Source of the DNA: an uncultured Oleiphilus sp.
GTDB taxonomy: Bacteria > Pseudomonadota > Gammaproteobacteria > Pseudomonadales > Oleiphilaceae
DNA: 64,000 bases
Direction: 5' to 3'
Assembly (NCBI GenBank): GCA_913020045.1
Contig: CAJWBE010000021.1
Location: 1-64,000, forward strand
The notes beneath the pieces were generated by a model. It did no database searches and was not told where the DNA came from. It saw nothing but the letters and a program-made list of their open reading frames with translations. This document shows positions 36,406 through 46,075 of this stretch, one piece after another. A program made the translations under genes and the position numbers. Numbering within the stretch: the first letter of the stretch is position 1; every line of letters starts with the position of its first letter.

Positions 36406-36789
36406 TCAGATAGAGCTAAACTGGGCATACCGACATGCATCTTCGACAGTTCCAAACGTTCTAATCACAACCCCGACGTCTTTGCTCGCATTGCGCAGAA
36501 TATTGGACATGCTTTTCGTAAAGTCTTTTTTTACTACCAACCAGGAGCCTTGATACCCTTTTAGCGCTTTCAAATTTTTGAAAGGTGCCACGAGTTCTTC
36601 CGCTTCAAAGTATCCAAAATCAAACCCCTCGACACCTTCAAAGTCGACAACTTCCATAAATGCTTGGGTGATCGATTCATCCTGGGTCAGCGCTTCAGCA
36701 TAGTCTTTAACGTCCTGCAAAGTCAGGATTCCGCTAGGCCTACTGCTCACATACCCTTCATTTTTATAATATTGATACGCTATTTTCAT
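36406..36789 (-). CDS. STAS/SpoIIAA-like small protein
   Basis: 127 residues with AAGG before the ATG. Alternating strands and helices (SRPSGILTLQDVKDYAEAL, AFMEVVDFEGVEGFD, GYQGSWLVVKKD, VVIRTFGTVEDACRYAQF) look like the STAS/SpoIIAA fold used in anti-sigma antagonism or lipid sensing. No membrane segment or signal. No kinase or sigma gene adjacent. The fold is a guess from pattern; the gene itself looks real. Confidence 0.65.
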   Translation of the reverse strand: MKIAYQYYKNEGYVSSRPSGILTLQDVKDYAEALTQDESITQAFMEVVDFEGVEGFDFGYFEAEELVAPFKNLKALKGYQGSWLVVKKDFTKSMSNILRNASKDVGVVIRTFGTVEDACRYAQFSSI

Positions 36790-36964
36790 AGATTACCTTT
36801 ACACCAAAACAATCGTGCGGATGCATTCACTGGAACTACTTTCTTAGCTCATCTTTATTCCTAGCCACCTCGCTGCTATGGGCTGCAGTGGAAAAGCATT
36901 CATAGGACGTTAAATTAACTGAAAAGCTAATCGGACCAATCTTCCTAAATTTCGAGGTACCTCC

Positions 36965-37183
36965 TCAATCATCATCCTGCATCGCAATGACATACTTACC
37001 GGAGCTCAATCCCGCGAGTCTCTCAACAATATTTGACTCATCTTGCTTTGATAGCACCGTTGATTGGCTGGCCAAACTGAATATATATTCATTTTTAGAA
37101 CCATCAAATTTTATCTTCCCGAGAACGCGACCACTGTCACTAATGCAATCAAGTTCTTGTTGAATGGGCCAAAACAACACCAC
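36965..37183 (-). CDS. 72-residue hypothetical protein
   Basis: A GTG at 37183 has AAGGAG with seven-base spacing, a clear ribosome site. The product is a mostly beta small protein (VLGKIKFDGSKNEYIFSL, SGKYVIAMQDDD) with an acidic tail, no signal and no membrane helix. No family recognised. It lies upstream of the STAS-like gene on the same strand with a 175-bp gap. Confidence 0.6.
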   Translation of the reverse strand: MVLFWPIQQELDCISDSGRVLGKIKFDGSKNEYIFSLASQSTVLSKQDESNIVERLAGLSSGKYVIAMQDDD

Positions 37184-37440
37184 TTTACAGCTCCTTTTCT
37201 ATGCCTATCTTTCAATCATAATATAATATTTCCAGCTCATTTATAACGTTCATCCATCCCGAAAAAGACCTCGAGGCCATCGTCACCTTCTGCTTAATTT
37301 CGATGAATGCGAAGACGAAACAAGCGATCCTATTACTTCAATGGTTTTAGTGCCGCTTTCGGGGTTTGGTTTGACGCACATCATGGCCGCACGGCAACAA
37401 CGATTTAAGCTGAAAGTATCTGCGATTAACGAGGTACGCC

Positions 37441-39207
37441 ATGCAAAACGAAGCCGACACCCTAAAAACACAACCTTCAGACTACTTGTTAGCGGAGCCT
37501 TTATTTTCGATCCCTGAGCTAGTGGTCGGTATTACGCACCCGGCCAATAGACCGGCTATCCGTCTTCTTGATTTGGCGCTGCAGGTAAACATGATCAGCA
37601 AAACTGACCTTGCGCCACTCAAGCTTAGCCACGACCTAAGCGATATTGATATCGCTAAAAAACTAAGAACAAAAAAACTTTTGAACGAAAAAGAATACGC
37701 ATGCCTAGTCGCCACAACATTCAACCTTCCCTTAATGTCTCTGGTGTCTCTTCAAGCGGAAGCAGATGTGCTCAGTCTAGCACCTGCGGATTTCGTCAGA
37801 GAACATGCCGCACTGCCGATTACCATGATTGAGGACAAGCTAATTATTGCGGTGGAGGAGCCTATTAACTTTGAATTGAGTCGGCAGCTCGAATTTCTGA
37901 CTGGGAAAGTCCTTGAGTATGTCATCGCTACTCGCAACGACATCGAGTATTCCATCGCACGCTTTTATGGTCCTGTCGACGATCAGCGAGCGATGGCTGA
38001 CTTGCCAGACAAACATGATTGGGTGCAAGACGAAAAAAAGGCCACCAAACTGGGTCAGGCCAGACCTACCATTCAGTTAGTTCACAACATGATAATCGAT
38101 GCCATCAATAGCCGAGCATCAGACATTCATATTCGGCCCCGAGAAGCAGGCGTCGAGCTCTACTTTCGAATCGATGGTAGCTTGGTAAAAATTCGTTCGC
38201 TCAATAAACATATGCTGCCGTCTATCAGTAGTCGGATAAAAATCATGGGCGAAATGAATATCGCGGAGCACCGCTTGCCCCAAGATGGACAAGCAAGGGT
38301 CTCTCACCACGGCGTTGCCGTTGATCTAAGAATATCGATCATTCCATCTATTCACGGCGAAAGTGTCGTCATTCGAATTCTCGACAAAGATGCGAGCCTG
38401 CGCTCGCTCAGTGATGTTGGGTTTACGCCAAAAGATGAAGCGCTGTTTGCCAGTCTTGTGCGTCGCAGCCATGGCATGATTTTGGTGACAGGGCCAACTG
38501 GCTGCGGCAAATCGACCACGCTCTATGCGGCACTTCAGTCGATCAGAGAGACCAATGTCAACATTATTACCGTCGAAGACCCCGTTGAATATCACATAGA
38601 TGGCATTACTCAGATTCAGGTGAATCATGAAACCGGCTACGATTTCTCGCGTGCGTTACGACACATACTTCGTCACGATCCAGACGTGGTGATGGTGGGC
38701 GAAATTCGTGATAAGGAAACCGCAAAAATGGCCGTCGAAAGCTCGTTAACCGGGCACATCGTGCTATCGACACTTCATACCAATAGCGCCGCAACTACTG
38801 TCACTCGCTTGCTAGAGATCGGCATTGCGCCCTATTTAGTCAACACCTCGTTGCTAGCAGTACTCGCACAACGATTAGTCCGAAAGAACTGTCCAGAATG
38901 CACAGAAGAGGAAACCATTCCTGATGCAATCCGCAAATCATTAGGCATAGCAAACGAAGAAAAATTCTATAAGGGAAAAGGCTGCAGCCATTGCTATCAA
39001 ACGGGCTATTTTGGTCGCGCCGCGGTATACGAGCTGATGGTCATAGACGCCAATATCCGACAGAATATTTCTGATAGGCCTAACGCTGACTTGTTAGAAC
39101 AACTTGCCGTACAGAATGGCATGGTACCGCTAACACAAATGGCGCTTTCATTGGCGCGAGATAAGATCACATCTTTGGAGGAAGTGCATCGCGTTAAGCT
39201 CTACTAA
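37441..39207 (+). CDS. GspE/PilB-type secretion ATPase, orphan
   Basis: 588 residues. An N-terminal MshEN/T2SSE_N-type domain (about 40-190) is followed by the ATPase core: Walker A GPTGCGKSTT (near 356), Asp box ITVEDPVEY, Walker B DPDVVMVGEIRD and a His box. The zinc tetra-cysteine CPEC...GCSHCYQTGYFGRAA (near 490-525) marks the PilB/GspE assembly class over PilT. It powers type IV pilus or type II secretion assembly, but no other pil/gsp/msh gene is in the window, so it is an orphan. GAGG precedes the ATG. Confidence 0.9.
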   Translation: MQNEADTLKTQPSDYLLAEPLFSIPELVVGITHPANRPAIRLLDLALQVNMISKTDLAPLKLSHDLSDIDIAKKLRTKKLLNEKEYACLVATTFNLPLMSLVSLQAEADVLSLAPADFVREHAALPITMIEDKLIIAVEEPINFELSRQLEFLTGKVLEYVIATRNDIEYSIARFYGPVDDQRAMADLPDKHDWVQDEKKATKLGQARPTIQLVHNMIIDAINSRASDIHIRPREAGVELYFRIDGSLVKIRSLNKHMLPSISSRIKIMGEMNIAEHRLPQDGQARVSHHGVAVDLRISIIPSIHGESVVIRILDKDASLRSLSDVGFTPKDEALFASLVRRSHGMILVTGPTGCGKSTTLYAALQSIRETNVNIITVEDPVEYHIDGITQIQVNHETGYDFSRALRHILRHDPDVVMVGEIRDKETAKMAVESSLTGHIVLSTLHTNSAATTVTRLLEIGIAPYLVNTSLLAVLAQRLVRKNCPECTEEETIPDAIRKSLGIANEEKFYKGKGCSHCYQTGYFGRAAVYELMVIDANIRQNISDRPNADLLEQLAVQNGMVPLTQMALSLARDKITSLEEVHRVKLY

Positions 39208-39379
39208 AATGGCTTTAGCACCGAACTCGTTCTGGAGCCCAAAACACAACACCCCAAAGACTAAGCAAGCATAGACCTTATCCATTTAGCTAAATATTGG
39301 AGCGAGTAAGCTAAACCTGCGGCGCTCGCTTCAAAAAAGGTCTATCCTAAAAGAATAATAAAGCGTTAGAGGACAAACG

Positions 39380-41329
39380 ATGCCTCATTCCAATAAAAAA
39401 CGAATCTGCTTACTGCTAGCCGCCCTACTACAAGGTTCTCTTGTACCTGCCTATGCGGATGATCTAGCGGTTTTTGACTTGCCTCTCGCTTCCCTGCTGC
39501 AAGTCGATGTGACAACAGTCTCTCGACAAAGCGAAACAATCTACGAAGCACCCGGTATTATTTCAGTCGTAACACGTGATGACATTGATCGCTATGGAGC
39601 GATTTCATTGAGAGACGTTATTGGACGCTTGCCTGGAATTAACTTGCTTAGCGACGGAGATTTTCAGAACGATAATATTTCCCTGCGCGGCGACTCACTC
39701 TATCTAAACAATCATTTACTGATACTGATTGATGGCAATCCGTATCGCTCTATTCCGGGAGCGTCCGAACCCTTCAGAAATCTGTTCAACAGCTTTCCTT
39801 TAGACGTCGTGGAGCGTGTGGAATTAATCCGCGGGCCGGGCTCTGTTCTCTACGGCGCGAATGCTTATACCGGCGTTATCAATATCATCACGGTGCAGCC
39901 AACAGAAACGAAGCAAAGTATTACGGTAGGCACGGGGTCTAACAATGCAAAATTTGCATCTGCGACTAGTCATTATTATGACCCCGACAGCGCACTAGGA
40001 GTGAGCCTTAATGTAAGCAGCTGGGATGATAAAGGATGGACGGCAACTTTCGTCGACATCAACCAACAAGACGAACGCGTTACCATGGGCGAAGACTTTC
40101 GCTCTATCTATGCAAATATACGCTTTCACGAGACCGACTTTACTTTAAACAATACTAACCGAGACAGCGACACCTTAGGCCAACGCAGCGGCTTTATGCC
40201 AGGACAGCTCGAAGATGAACAGTTCTATGTTTCGCTAACCCAAGGATTTGAATTCAATCGAAACTGGCGTGCAAAAACGCATGGATCGTGGATCAACTCT
40301 TCAGTCAATGATAGCCAGTTCGATGACGACGAGTACTTTCTAGAGCAAACGTTTACGGGGCAGATTAGCGACGAAGTTGAGGTTATATTCGGCATCAACA
40401 CCATGAAAACAAAGTTTGTGTCACAAGCCGACATTCTCAAGTCCACTGAGCTCGACGCTACGCAAGTATTCTCACAACTCGCCTACCAATATGACACCAA
40501 TACTAAGTACGTAGTGGGAGGCCAATTGAATCAAGCGCAAGGACAGAAAAGTGATTTCGTGCCTCGATTAGCGGTTACCCATCAGTTCTCTGATACATGG
40601 GGAGCAAAGCTCCTCTACAGTGAGGCGTATCGTAGCCCAAGCATACTGGAAACAAGTGCGAATATACCGCCGGTAGTGAGAGGCAACCGTGAACTCGAAT
40701 CCGAAACAGTCGAGACGTTCGAGCTGGAAGCGTTCTATCACGATGAAAGCAGCTTTCTGAGCTTGTCGTTATATCAAAGTAAGCAGAAAAACCTCATCGC
40801 CCCACAGTTTGTGCCCGCGGATACGATCTTTGAGTATCAAAACGTCGACCAAAGACTGTTCTATGGCAGTGAACTCACCTTCAGTCACGCCATAACGAAC
40901 GCCCTTAAAATCGACGGATCAGCGGCGTATCAACGCAATAAAGAAACCAGTAACGAAGACATTCACGACATTACTACTTTGCCTCATATCAGTGCCAAAC
41001 TAGGCATTAGCTACAGCGATGAGCATCATCGCATCGCACTGTGGGACAACTATGTGGGAGACTATCAAAGTAATGCCGCGTTCGATGCATCAAAGCTCGA
41101 CTATAACCCCAGAGCGAAAGCATACCATTACCTAACCGCGCACTATTCTTGGCGAGCAGAAGCGCGAGCCAATCGCGCCAACATTAAAGATTTTGAGTTT
41201 TCAGCGTTCGTGCAAAACGTTCTCGATAAAGATATCCGGCAAAACTCGCTCACCACATCAACGCCTCTCAACACCTATCCGTCAGACACGAGTCGCGCCC
41301 TTTACTTAAGTTTTACACTAGGTTTTTAA
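39380..41329 (+). CDS. TonB-dependent receptor
   Basis: 649 residues. A signal peptide (to about residue 26, ending AYA) is followed by a pre-plug LASLLQVDVTTVSRQSETIYEAPGIISVVTRDDI, the plug with VERVELIRGPGSVLYGANAYTGVINIIT, and a barrel ending LYLSFTLGF. It is the same general class as the receptor at 28244-30298. The substrate is unknown. It follows the orphan ATPase with a 172-bp gap, so it is probably independent. Confidence 0.92.
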   Translation: MPHSNKKRICLLLAALLQGSLVPAYADDLAVFDLPLASLLQVDVTTVSRQSETIYEAPGIISVVTRDDIDRYGAISLRDVIGRLPGINLLSDGDFQNDNISLRGDSLYLNNHLLILIDGNPYRSIPGASEPFRNLFNSFPLDVVERVELIRGPGSVLYGANAYTGVINIITVQPTETKQSITVGTGSNNAKFASATSHYYDPDSALGVSLNVSSWDDKGWTATFVDINQQDERVTMGEDFRSIYANIRFHETDFTLNNTNRDSDTLGQRSGFMPGQLEDEQFYVSLTQGFEFNRNWRAKTHGSWINSSVNDSQFDDDEYFLEQTFTGQISDEVEVIFGINTMKTKFVSQADILKSTELDATQVFSQLAYQYDTNTKYVVGGQLNQAQGQKSDFVPRLAVTHQFSDTWGAKLLYSEAYRSPSILETSANIPPVVRGNRELESETVETFELEAFYHDESSFLSLSLYQSKQKNLIAPQFVPADTIFEYQNVDQRLFYGSELTFSHAITNALKIDGSAAYQRNKETSNEDIHDITTLPHISAKLGISYSDEHHRIALWDNYVGDYQSNAAFDASKLDYNPRAKAYHYLTAHYSWRAEARANRANIKDFEFSAFVQNVLDKDIRQNSLTTSTPLNTYPSDTSRALYLSFTLGF

Positions 41330-41354
41330 CGCGGGTAACACTACAAAAAAAACG

Positions 41355-41909
41355 CTAGTTCAAGCGCATATGCTGGTGCTTAAAGCCTTTTTCCAAGTAC
41401 GCCATTTGATCGGCTAAGACATGGTGATTCGCCAAGGCCAGAAACTCACAAAACGTGGGTTGAAATGGCACCGCTAACAGGGGCATACCGGCTTCTTCAG
41501 GCGTTCTATTCCCCTTGCGAGTATTGCAACATTGACACGCGACAACGAGATTTTGATAAACATCGCGACCACCGCGAGATTTGGGAAGCACATGATCTCG
41601 CGTTAACTTGGAGAGAGGGAATTTTTGACCGCAGTACATACAGAGATACCGATCACGGCGGGCAAGCAGACGGTTACTAAGTGGCACACGATAGCTGTGA
41701 TGAGAAACTCGTCCGTCGACCGCTAAGATAGGATGAAGTTTGAGAATTGAACGCTCGCCACGTCGATTGAAACCACCACGAAGCTCAATCAATCTGTCGC
41801 CAAAAGACCAAACCACTTTGTCATTACACACTAGCGTGGCTGCTTGTTCTTTGCTCAACCAATCGACGGGCTGACCCGCTTTATCTATTTTTAAAACGCA
41901 ATGATCCAT
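41355..41909 (-). CDS. HNH endonuclease family protein
   Basis: 184 residues. The HNH fold occupies about 90-145: CMYCGQKFP, then LTRDHVLPKSRGG, NLVVACQCCNTRKGNRTPEEAG, giving two CxxC zinc pairs and the catalytic His in the DHVLP motif. This is the chromosomal HNH type related to McrA-like and repair-associated nucleases, with unknown physiological target. It converges with the TonB receptor gene with 25 bp between stops. Confidence 0.88.
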   Translation of the reverse strand: MDHCVLKIDKAGQPVDWLSKEQAATLVCNDKVVWSFGDRLIELRGGFNRRGERSILKLHPILAVDGRVSHHSYRVPLSNRLLARRDRYLCMYCGQKFPLSKLTRDHVLPKSRGGRDVYQNLVVACQCCNTRKGNRTPEEAGMPLLAVPFQPTFCEFLALANHHVLADQMAYLEKGFKHQHMRLN

Positions 41910-42255
41910 GTAACTGTTTCCACCTTTCTTTCAGTAAGGGGCCAACAAATACCATAACCTCAAAGCCAATCATCTTTATATGGTTCTATACTCACACAAC
42001 AACGGGAATGACGTCGAATAGCATCATCACCCCCACCGTCTTTCTATATTAGACACTTAAAATCGCTCAAAAAACACTCTCTTTTTGTCCATCATATAGC
42101 CTATCACTTCAGGCCCGGCTCAGCGTTGGCCCATAACCTACAACCGTTACTTCAATCTTAATGGCAGGTCGCGACGAGGTGCTATCGGCTGAGTGCGCTG
42201 GCATATCCTTAATCCGCAGAGGGGTCGACTCCTTGTCACAAATCGCGATCAAACC
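41910..42255. other. Intergenic region upstream of HNH gene, 3' of the SEC-C gene
   Basis: No ORF above 60 codons is convincing. The SEC-C frame stays open for 48 codons past its TAG (to about 42110), ending in an IKIEVTVVGYGPTL-like stretch, which may be chance. No terminator was recognised for the zinc operon. Confidence 0.4.
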
Positions 42256-42441
42256 CTAAGCGTTCTTCCCGCAACACTTCTTATATTTTCTGCCACTATT
42301 ACAGGCGCAGGGATCATTCCGTCCAACTTTGGGGGACTGGCGCTTTTGTGGAAACTGAGGCCCACAGCAGCTTGAGTTGCTGCAACAGGTATCGCTAGCA
42401 TCAACCCTAAAAAGGGGGGATATTTCACTATCGTCTTTCAT
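42256..42441 (-). CDS. SEC-C zinc-motif small protein
   Basis: 61 residues from the ATG at 42441, which has AAGGA just upstream; an ATG at 42459 directly after the previous stop is an alternative. The C-terminal segment [17 protein letters not shown] is the SEC-C metal-binding motif known from SecA tails. A Cys-rich patch ([10 protein letters not shown]) precedes it. It is the last gene of the putative Zur operon, so a zinc-binding or zinc-handoff role is plausible. Confidence 0.78.
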   Translation of the reverse strand: MKDDSEISPLFRVDASDTCCSNSSCCGPQFPQKRQSPKVGRNDPCACNSGRKYKKCCGKNA

Positions 42442-42462
42442 ATTTTCCTTAGGTTTCATCAA

Positions 42463-42843
42463 CTAAAAGGGGCTACCTTCTTTCGGCATTTTTGAAGAGT
42501 GGTGCTCTATAATCATCCACTTCGCTCCATTCCATTTATAAACAAAGGTAAACCTGGCTTGGATAGACAACCCGCTTTCAAACAAAAAAGTGTAGACACC
42601 CGAGTTGATCGCAATGTCGCCAAAAATTCGAACATTTGCTTCATTTATGCTTCCTTTGGGGGCATACGCTAGCAACTGCGAAAAGTATGCTTCTATCTCT
42701 GAAGAATTATGACGCACCTGCTTAGATAAGGTCGGCAGCAGAATTGCATTACTTTCATAAAGCGCTGCGACTTTTTTGGGGTCAAGGGTTTGTAGCGCTT
42801 CATTCCAATCATCAAATAACGACAAGATTTCTTCATCAGTCAT
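42463..42843 (-). CDS. SnoaL-like (NTF2 fold) protein in zinc operon
   Basis: 126 residues from the ATG at 42843, which overlaps the previous stop as ATGA; an upstream start in frame is not needed. The pattern LSLFDDWNEALQTLDPKKVAALY, SNAILLPT and the final IIEHHSSKMP is that of the DUF4440/SgcJ NTF2-like family. It is translationally coupled to the 75-residue gene. Why such a fold sits in a zinc-limitation operon is not known. Confidence 0.75.
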   Translation of the reverse strand: MTDEEILSLFDDWNEALQTLDPKKVAALYESNAILLPTLSKQVRHNSSEIEAYFSQLLAYAPKGSINEANVRIFGDIAINSGVYTFLFESGLSIQARFTFVYKWNGAKWMIIEHHSSKMPKEGSPF

Positions 42844-43067
42844 TTTCTGCCATCCACATATCCTTTCGCTTGAAGAAACCACTTCATAACCTGCTGGTGG
42901 TATTGCAACCCATATAGTTCAAGAAACTGCCTTGTTTTGAAGTCATTAATATCTTGCATAGCAGCAATCCGTTCATCAATAAACGCAGAGTTTAAAGGTA
43001 TTCCGCAGTCGACCGTAATACAGTGATGCCATTCTTCATAGTTCTCAGGTAGCAGTCCTTTCAACAT
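42840..43067 (-). CDS. 75-residue hypothetical protein in zinc operon
   Basis: A compact, probably helical cytosolic protein (YEEWHHCITVDCGIPLN, FKTRQFLELYGLQYHQQVMKWF) with a HHC...C arrangement near residues 14-21 that could bind metal. No family recognised. It lies 36 bp after the ThrRS paralogue and is coupled to the SnoaL-like gene by ATGA. Confidence 0.72.
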   Translation of the reverse strand: MLKGLLPENYEEWHHCITVDCGIPLNSAFIDERIAAMQDINDFKTRQFLELYGLQYHQQVMKWFLQAKGYVDGRK

Positions 43068-43103
43068 GGGTTAGTTGTCCTTTATGGGGTTCTTGGATGA
43101 ACA

Positions 43104-45029
43104 TTAATGGTCAGGGTTCATGGTTCTCTGTAAGAGGCAATCAGTGGCCTCAACTAAAGAGAGCTCTCCTAAGCTTTCGCCACTGATATGGCGCAAGTTG
43201 ACTGTGAAATTCTTCGCTTCGTTTGCACCCACAATGGCCATCAAAGGTGTTTTTCTCAGCGTATGCTGACGAATCTTGTGTCCAATTTTTTCTCTACCAC
43301 AATCAATCTCTGTTCTTAGCCCTGCTCTTATAAACACCTTACAAACTTCGTTTGCGTATTGATGTGACTTTTCAGATATAGCCAGTACCGAGACCTGCGT
43401 AGGAGAAAGCCACGCAGGTAACTTGCCTGCAAAGTGCTCAATTAGAATGCCCGTAAAACGTTCCAGTGAACCAAACAAAGCACGATGTAACATAACAGGT
43501 ACTTGTTTCTGTCCTTGCACATCTACGTAGTTGAGATTAAAGCGCTCCGGCAGGTTCATATCTACCTGGAGCGTGCCGCATTGCCAATCGCGCCCAATAG
43601 AATCACGCAAAGTGAACTCCAATTTTGGACCGTAGAAAGCCCCCTCTCCTTCACTAATTTGATAAGGAAGGTCTAGATTTTTTAATGAAGATAACAAGGC
43701 GGACTCTAGTACATCCCATGTTTCATCACTTCCTATTCGGTTATCAGGGCGTGTAGACAATTTAATATGAACATTCTCGAAACCGAAGTCACGATAGATA
43801 GCCAACACTAACTCAATGACTCGAATACACTCTTCCTGCATCTGTTCCAAAGTGCAATAAATATGGGCATCGTCCTGAGTAAAGTGCCGAACACGAAGCA
43901 GACCGTGCAAGGAACCCGAGGGTTCATAGCGATGGACCTTGCCAAACTCAGCCATACGAATTGGCAAGTCTCGATAGCTCTTGAGGCCATATCGATACAT
44001 CAATACGCTGCCAGGGCAGCTCATAGGTTTTAGTGCCAGAGTACGTTGATCAGGCGTCTGAGTGGTATACATATGGTCGCGATAGTTTTGCCAATGACCG
44101 GATGTTTCCCAGAGGCTTCGATCCATAAGATCTGGCGTATTAACCTCGTCATAGCCTTCTTTCTGTTGTTGGCGACGCATGTAGTCGATTAACTGCTGAA
44201 AGAGTATCCAGCCTTTCGCGTGCCAAAATACTGAACCGGGCGCCTCATCTGAAAAGTGAAACAAGTCTAGTTCTTTTCCTAAACGCCGATGATCTCGTTT
44301 CTCAGCCTCTGCCAACAGATTAAGGTGTGCTTTTAGGTCCTTCTTATTGGGCCAAGCCGTACCATAAATGCGTTGCAACTGTTCGTTGTTCGAATCACCT
44401 CGCCAATACGCGCCAGAAATTTTTAACAGTTTAAAATGGGGTAAAAATCTCGTATTCGGCACATGTGGACCACGGCACATATCAACATACTCTTCATGAT
44501 AATAGAGGCCCATACTTTCAACACCAGGCATATCATCGATGAGTTTAAGTTTGTAATCTTCCTCTCGCGACTTAAACACAGAAACGACTTCGTCACGAGG
44601 TTGAATACGTTTCACTACTTGATAGTTTGTCTTAATTAAGGCTTTCATCCGCTCTTCGATGGAAGCTAAATCATCCGCGGTGAAAGGGCGTTTGTATGCA
44701 ATGTCATAATAGAAACCGTTTTCAATCACTGGCCCAATAACCATCTTGGCATCAGGAAATAATTGCTTGACGGCATGACCAACTAAGTGAGCGCAAGAGT
44801 GCCGAATGATTGTTTGCCCTTGCTCGTCGTTTGGCGTAATGATGCGAAGCGCTGCGTCACTTGAAATGACGTCACAGACATCACGAAGCTGATCATTCAC
44901 TTCACCAGCCACCGCGTTTTTGGCCAACCCCGAACCAATGCTCTCTGCTACCTGCAATATTGTGACAGGCTTTTCGAAACGACGAACGGATCCGTCCGGA
45001 AGTGAAATATTAATTAATTGCTTGTTCAT
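43104..45029 (-). CDS. thrS: Threonyl-tRNA synthetase paralogue in zinc operon
   Basis: 641 residues, full length: TGS domain (1-65), editing domain with HSCAHLVGHA, class II core and anticodon-binding domain. The three zinc ligands of E. coli ThrRS are conserved: Cys in KPMSCPG, His in TQDDAHIYC and His in VMLHRALFG. The residue after CPG is Ser where most ThrRS have His. Zur-controlled second ThrRS copies are known in cyanobacteria. It probably backs up the housekeeping enzyme when zinc is low. A second copy must exist elsewhere if this is a spare; not visible here. Confidence 0.88.
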   Translation of the reverse strand: MNKQLINISLPDGSVRRFEKPVTILQVAESIGSGLAKNAVAGEVNDQLRDVCDVISSDAALRIITPNDEQGQTIIRHSCAHLVGHAVKQLFPDAKMVIGPVIENGFYYDIAYKRPFTADDLASIEERMKALIKTNYQVVKRIQPRDEVVSVFKSREEDYKLKLIDDMPGVESMGLYYHEEYVDMCRGPHVPNTRFLPHFKLLKISGAYWRGDSNNEQLQRIYGTAWPNKKDLKAHLNLLAEAEKRDHRRLGKELDLFHFSDEAPGSVFWHAKGWILFQQLIDYMRRQQQKEGYDEVNTPDLMDRSLWETSGHWQNYRDHMYTTQTPDQRTLALKPMSCPGSVLMYRYGLKSYRDLPIRMAEFGKVHRYEPSGSLHGLLRVRHFTQDDAHIYCTLEQMQEECIRVIELVLAIYRDFGFENVHIKLSTRPDNRIGSDETWDVLESALLSSLKNLDLPYQISEGEGAFYGPKLEFTLRDSIGRDWQCGTLQVDMNLPERFNLNYVDVQGQKQVPVMLHRALFGSLERFTGILIEHFAGKLPAWLSPTQVSVLAISEKSHQYANEVCKVFIRAGLRTEIDCGREKIGHKIRQHTLRKTPLMAIVGANEAKNFTVNLRHISGESLGELSLVEATDCLLQRTMNPDH

Positions 45030-45101
45030 ATTGCTTATCTATCATTTGGTTTGTTTCTTGGTGCGCCTGTCATTAAGAACGCACTATTTCATGGCTTACT
45101 A

Positions 45102-46046
45102 TCAAAGCTTTTTATCAATCACGACAGCGTTGTGCGCATGCAGGCTTTCTTGATGCTCAACCTTGATCCAATAATTGTCGACGAACGCCATCTTCTCTAA
45201 GCCATTTTTAATTCGTCGTGCCGCGTCTTCACAAAACATTAGGTTTTCTGCATTCATACGCGCGAACGCTTGTTCATCTTGACGCTTTACAGCGGTTTGC
45301 ACCGGCGTACCGATAATGCCTTCGAACTGGAAAATCAAAGAGGCGACATCAGGAAAGTAATTCTTTTCTAAAGATAACTTGAGATATGCATAGGAGCGCT
45401 GACTGTGAGGTGTAGCGACAGATCCAGCATCCGATACGACCCAACTCATCAATTCCTGTTTGTTTACAGTGCCATCCGAAAAGCGCTCGTTAATCGCCTC
45501 GGCGTAGAGCTGTCGAGAAAGGGATGCTGAACATGGGCAGGTGCTGGAGTAAGGGATAGTTAGGTCTAGGTCCAAATTCAGTTCACCGTTGATATACTGC
45601 GCATCCACGCGAACGGGGTATGACTGATAGCCTAATTCGCCACTTAGCAATGCCGGTTTCTCAAGTACTAAGTCAAATTTAAAAACCAGTCGGGCACTAT
45701 TGCTGATACCGTCTTGTGACTGCACCATGTGTTGTAACAATAGAATCATTTTATCTTTGGATAGAGTTTTGCCGGCTAGTTTGTTGTTCAATGCTAGATG
45801 CAACCGGGACATGTGAATCCCTTTAGCATCTTGCTTTTCAAGATTCACATACAAAGATGCCTTTGCCATTACTTGCTGCGGCACTACTTTAAGTTCAAGG
45901 TTCTGTTCTGTTAGTGGGACACTACTGTCTTGAGCAGAAATAAGCAGCGGAATAGCAATCTCTTCCATTCCAACCCATTGAAGAGGTTTTTGGATCTCAG
46001 CGACATAATGAGAGGTGATGTCTGGTAATAAAGACGGATTAAACAT
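45102..46046 (-). CDS. folE2: GTP cyclohydrolase FolE2 (type IB)
   Basis: 314 residues with the FolE2 hallmark SSTCPCSASLSRQLYAEAI (near 170), GAPVMEE-like N-terminal metal site region and a C-terminal HNAVVIDKKL. FolE2 makes dihydroneopterin triphosphate for folate without needing zinc and replaces the zinc enzyme FolE1. This is one of the best known Zur-controlled substitutions. Fits the surrounding operon. Confidence 0.92.
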   Translation of the reverse strand: MFNPSLLPDITSHYVAEIQKPLQWVGMEEIAIPLLISAQDSSVPLTEQNLELKVVPQQVMAKASLYVNLEKQDAKGIHMSRLHLALNNKLAGKTLSKDKMILLLQHMVQSQDGISNSARLVFKFDLVLEKPALLSGELGYQSYPVRVDAQYINGELNLDLDLTIPYSSTCPCSASLSRQLYAEAINERFSDGTVNKQELMSWVVSDAGSVATPHSQRSYAYLKLSLEKNYFPDVASLIFQFEGIIGTPVQTAVKRQDEQAFARMNAENLMFCEDAARRIKNGLEKMAFVDNYWIKVEHQESLHAHNAVVIDKKL

Positions 46047-46075
46047 ATTTTTCCTAGAGTGGGCTTTATTGGTTG

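Noticed and set aside
37283-37471. 62-codon minus frame before the GspE-type gene
   Set aside because: No ribosome site and overlaps the ATPase start; the opposite-strand open frame there is mentioned only as an oddity.
42193-42375. 60-codon plus frame opposite the SEC-C gene
   Set aside because: Mirror of the Cys-rich SEC-C coding sequence.
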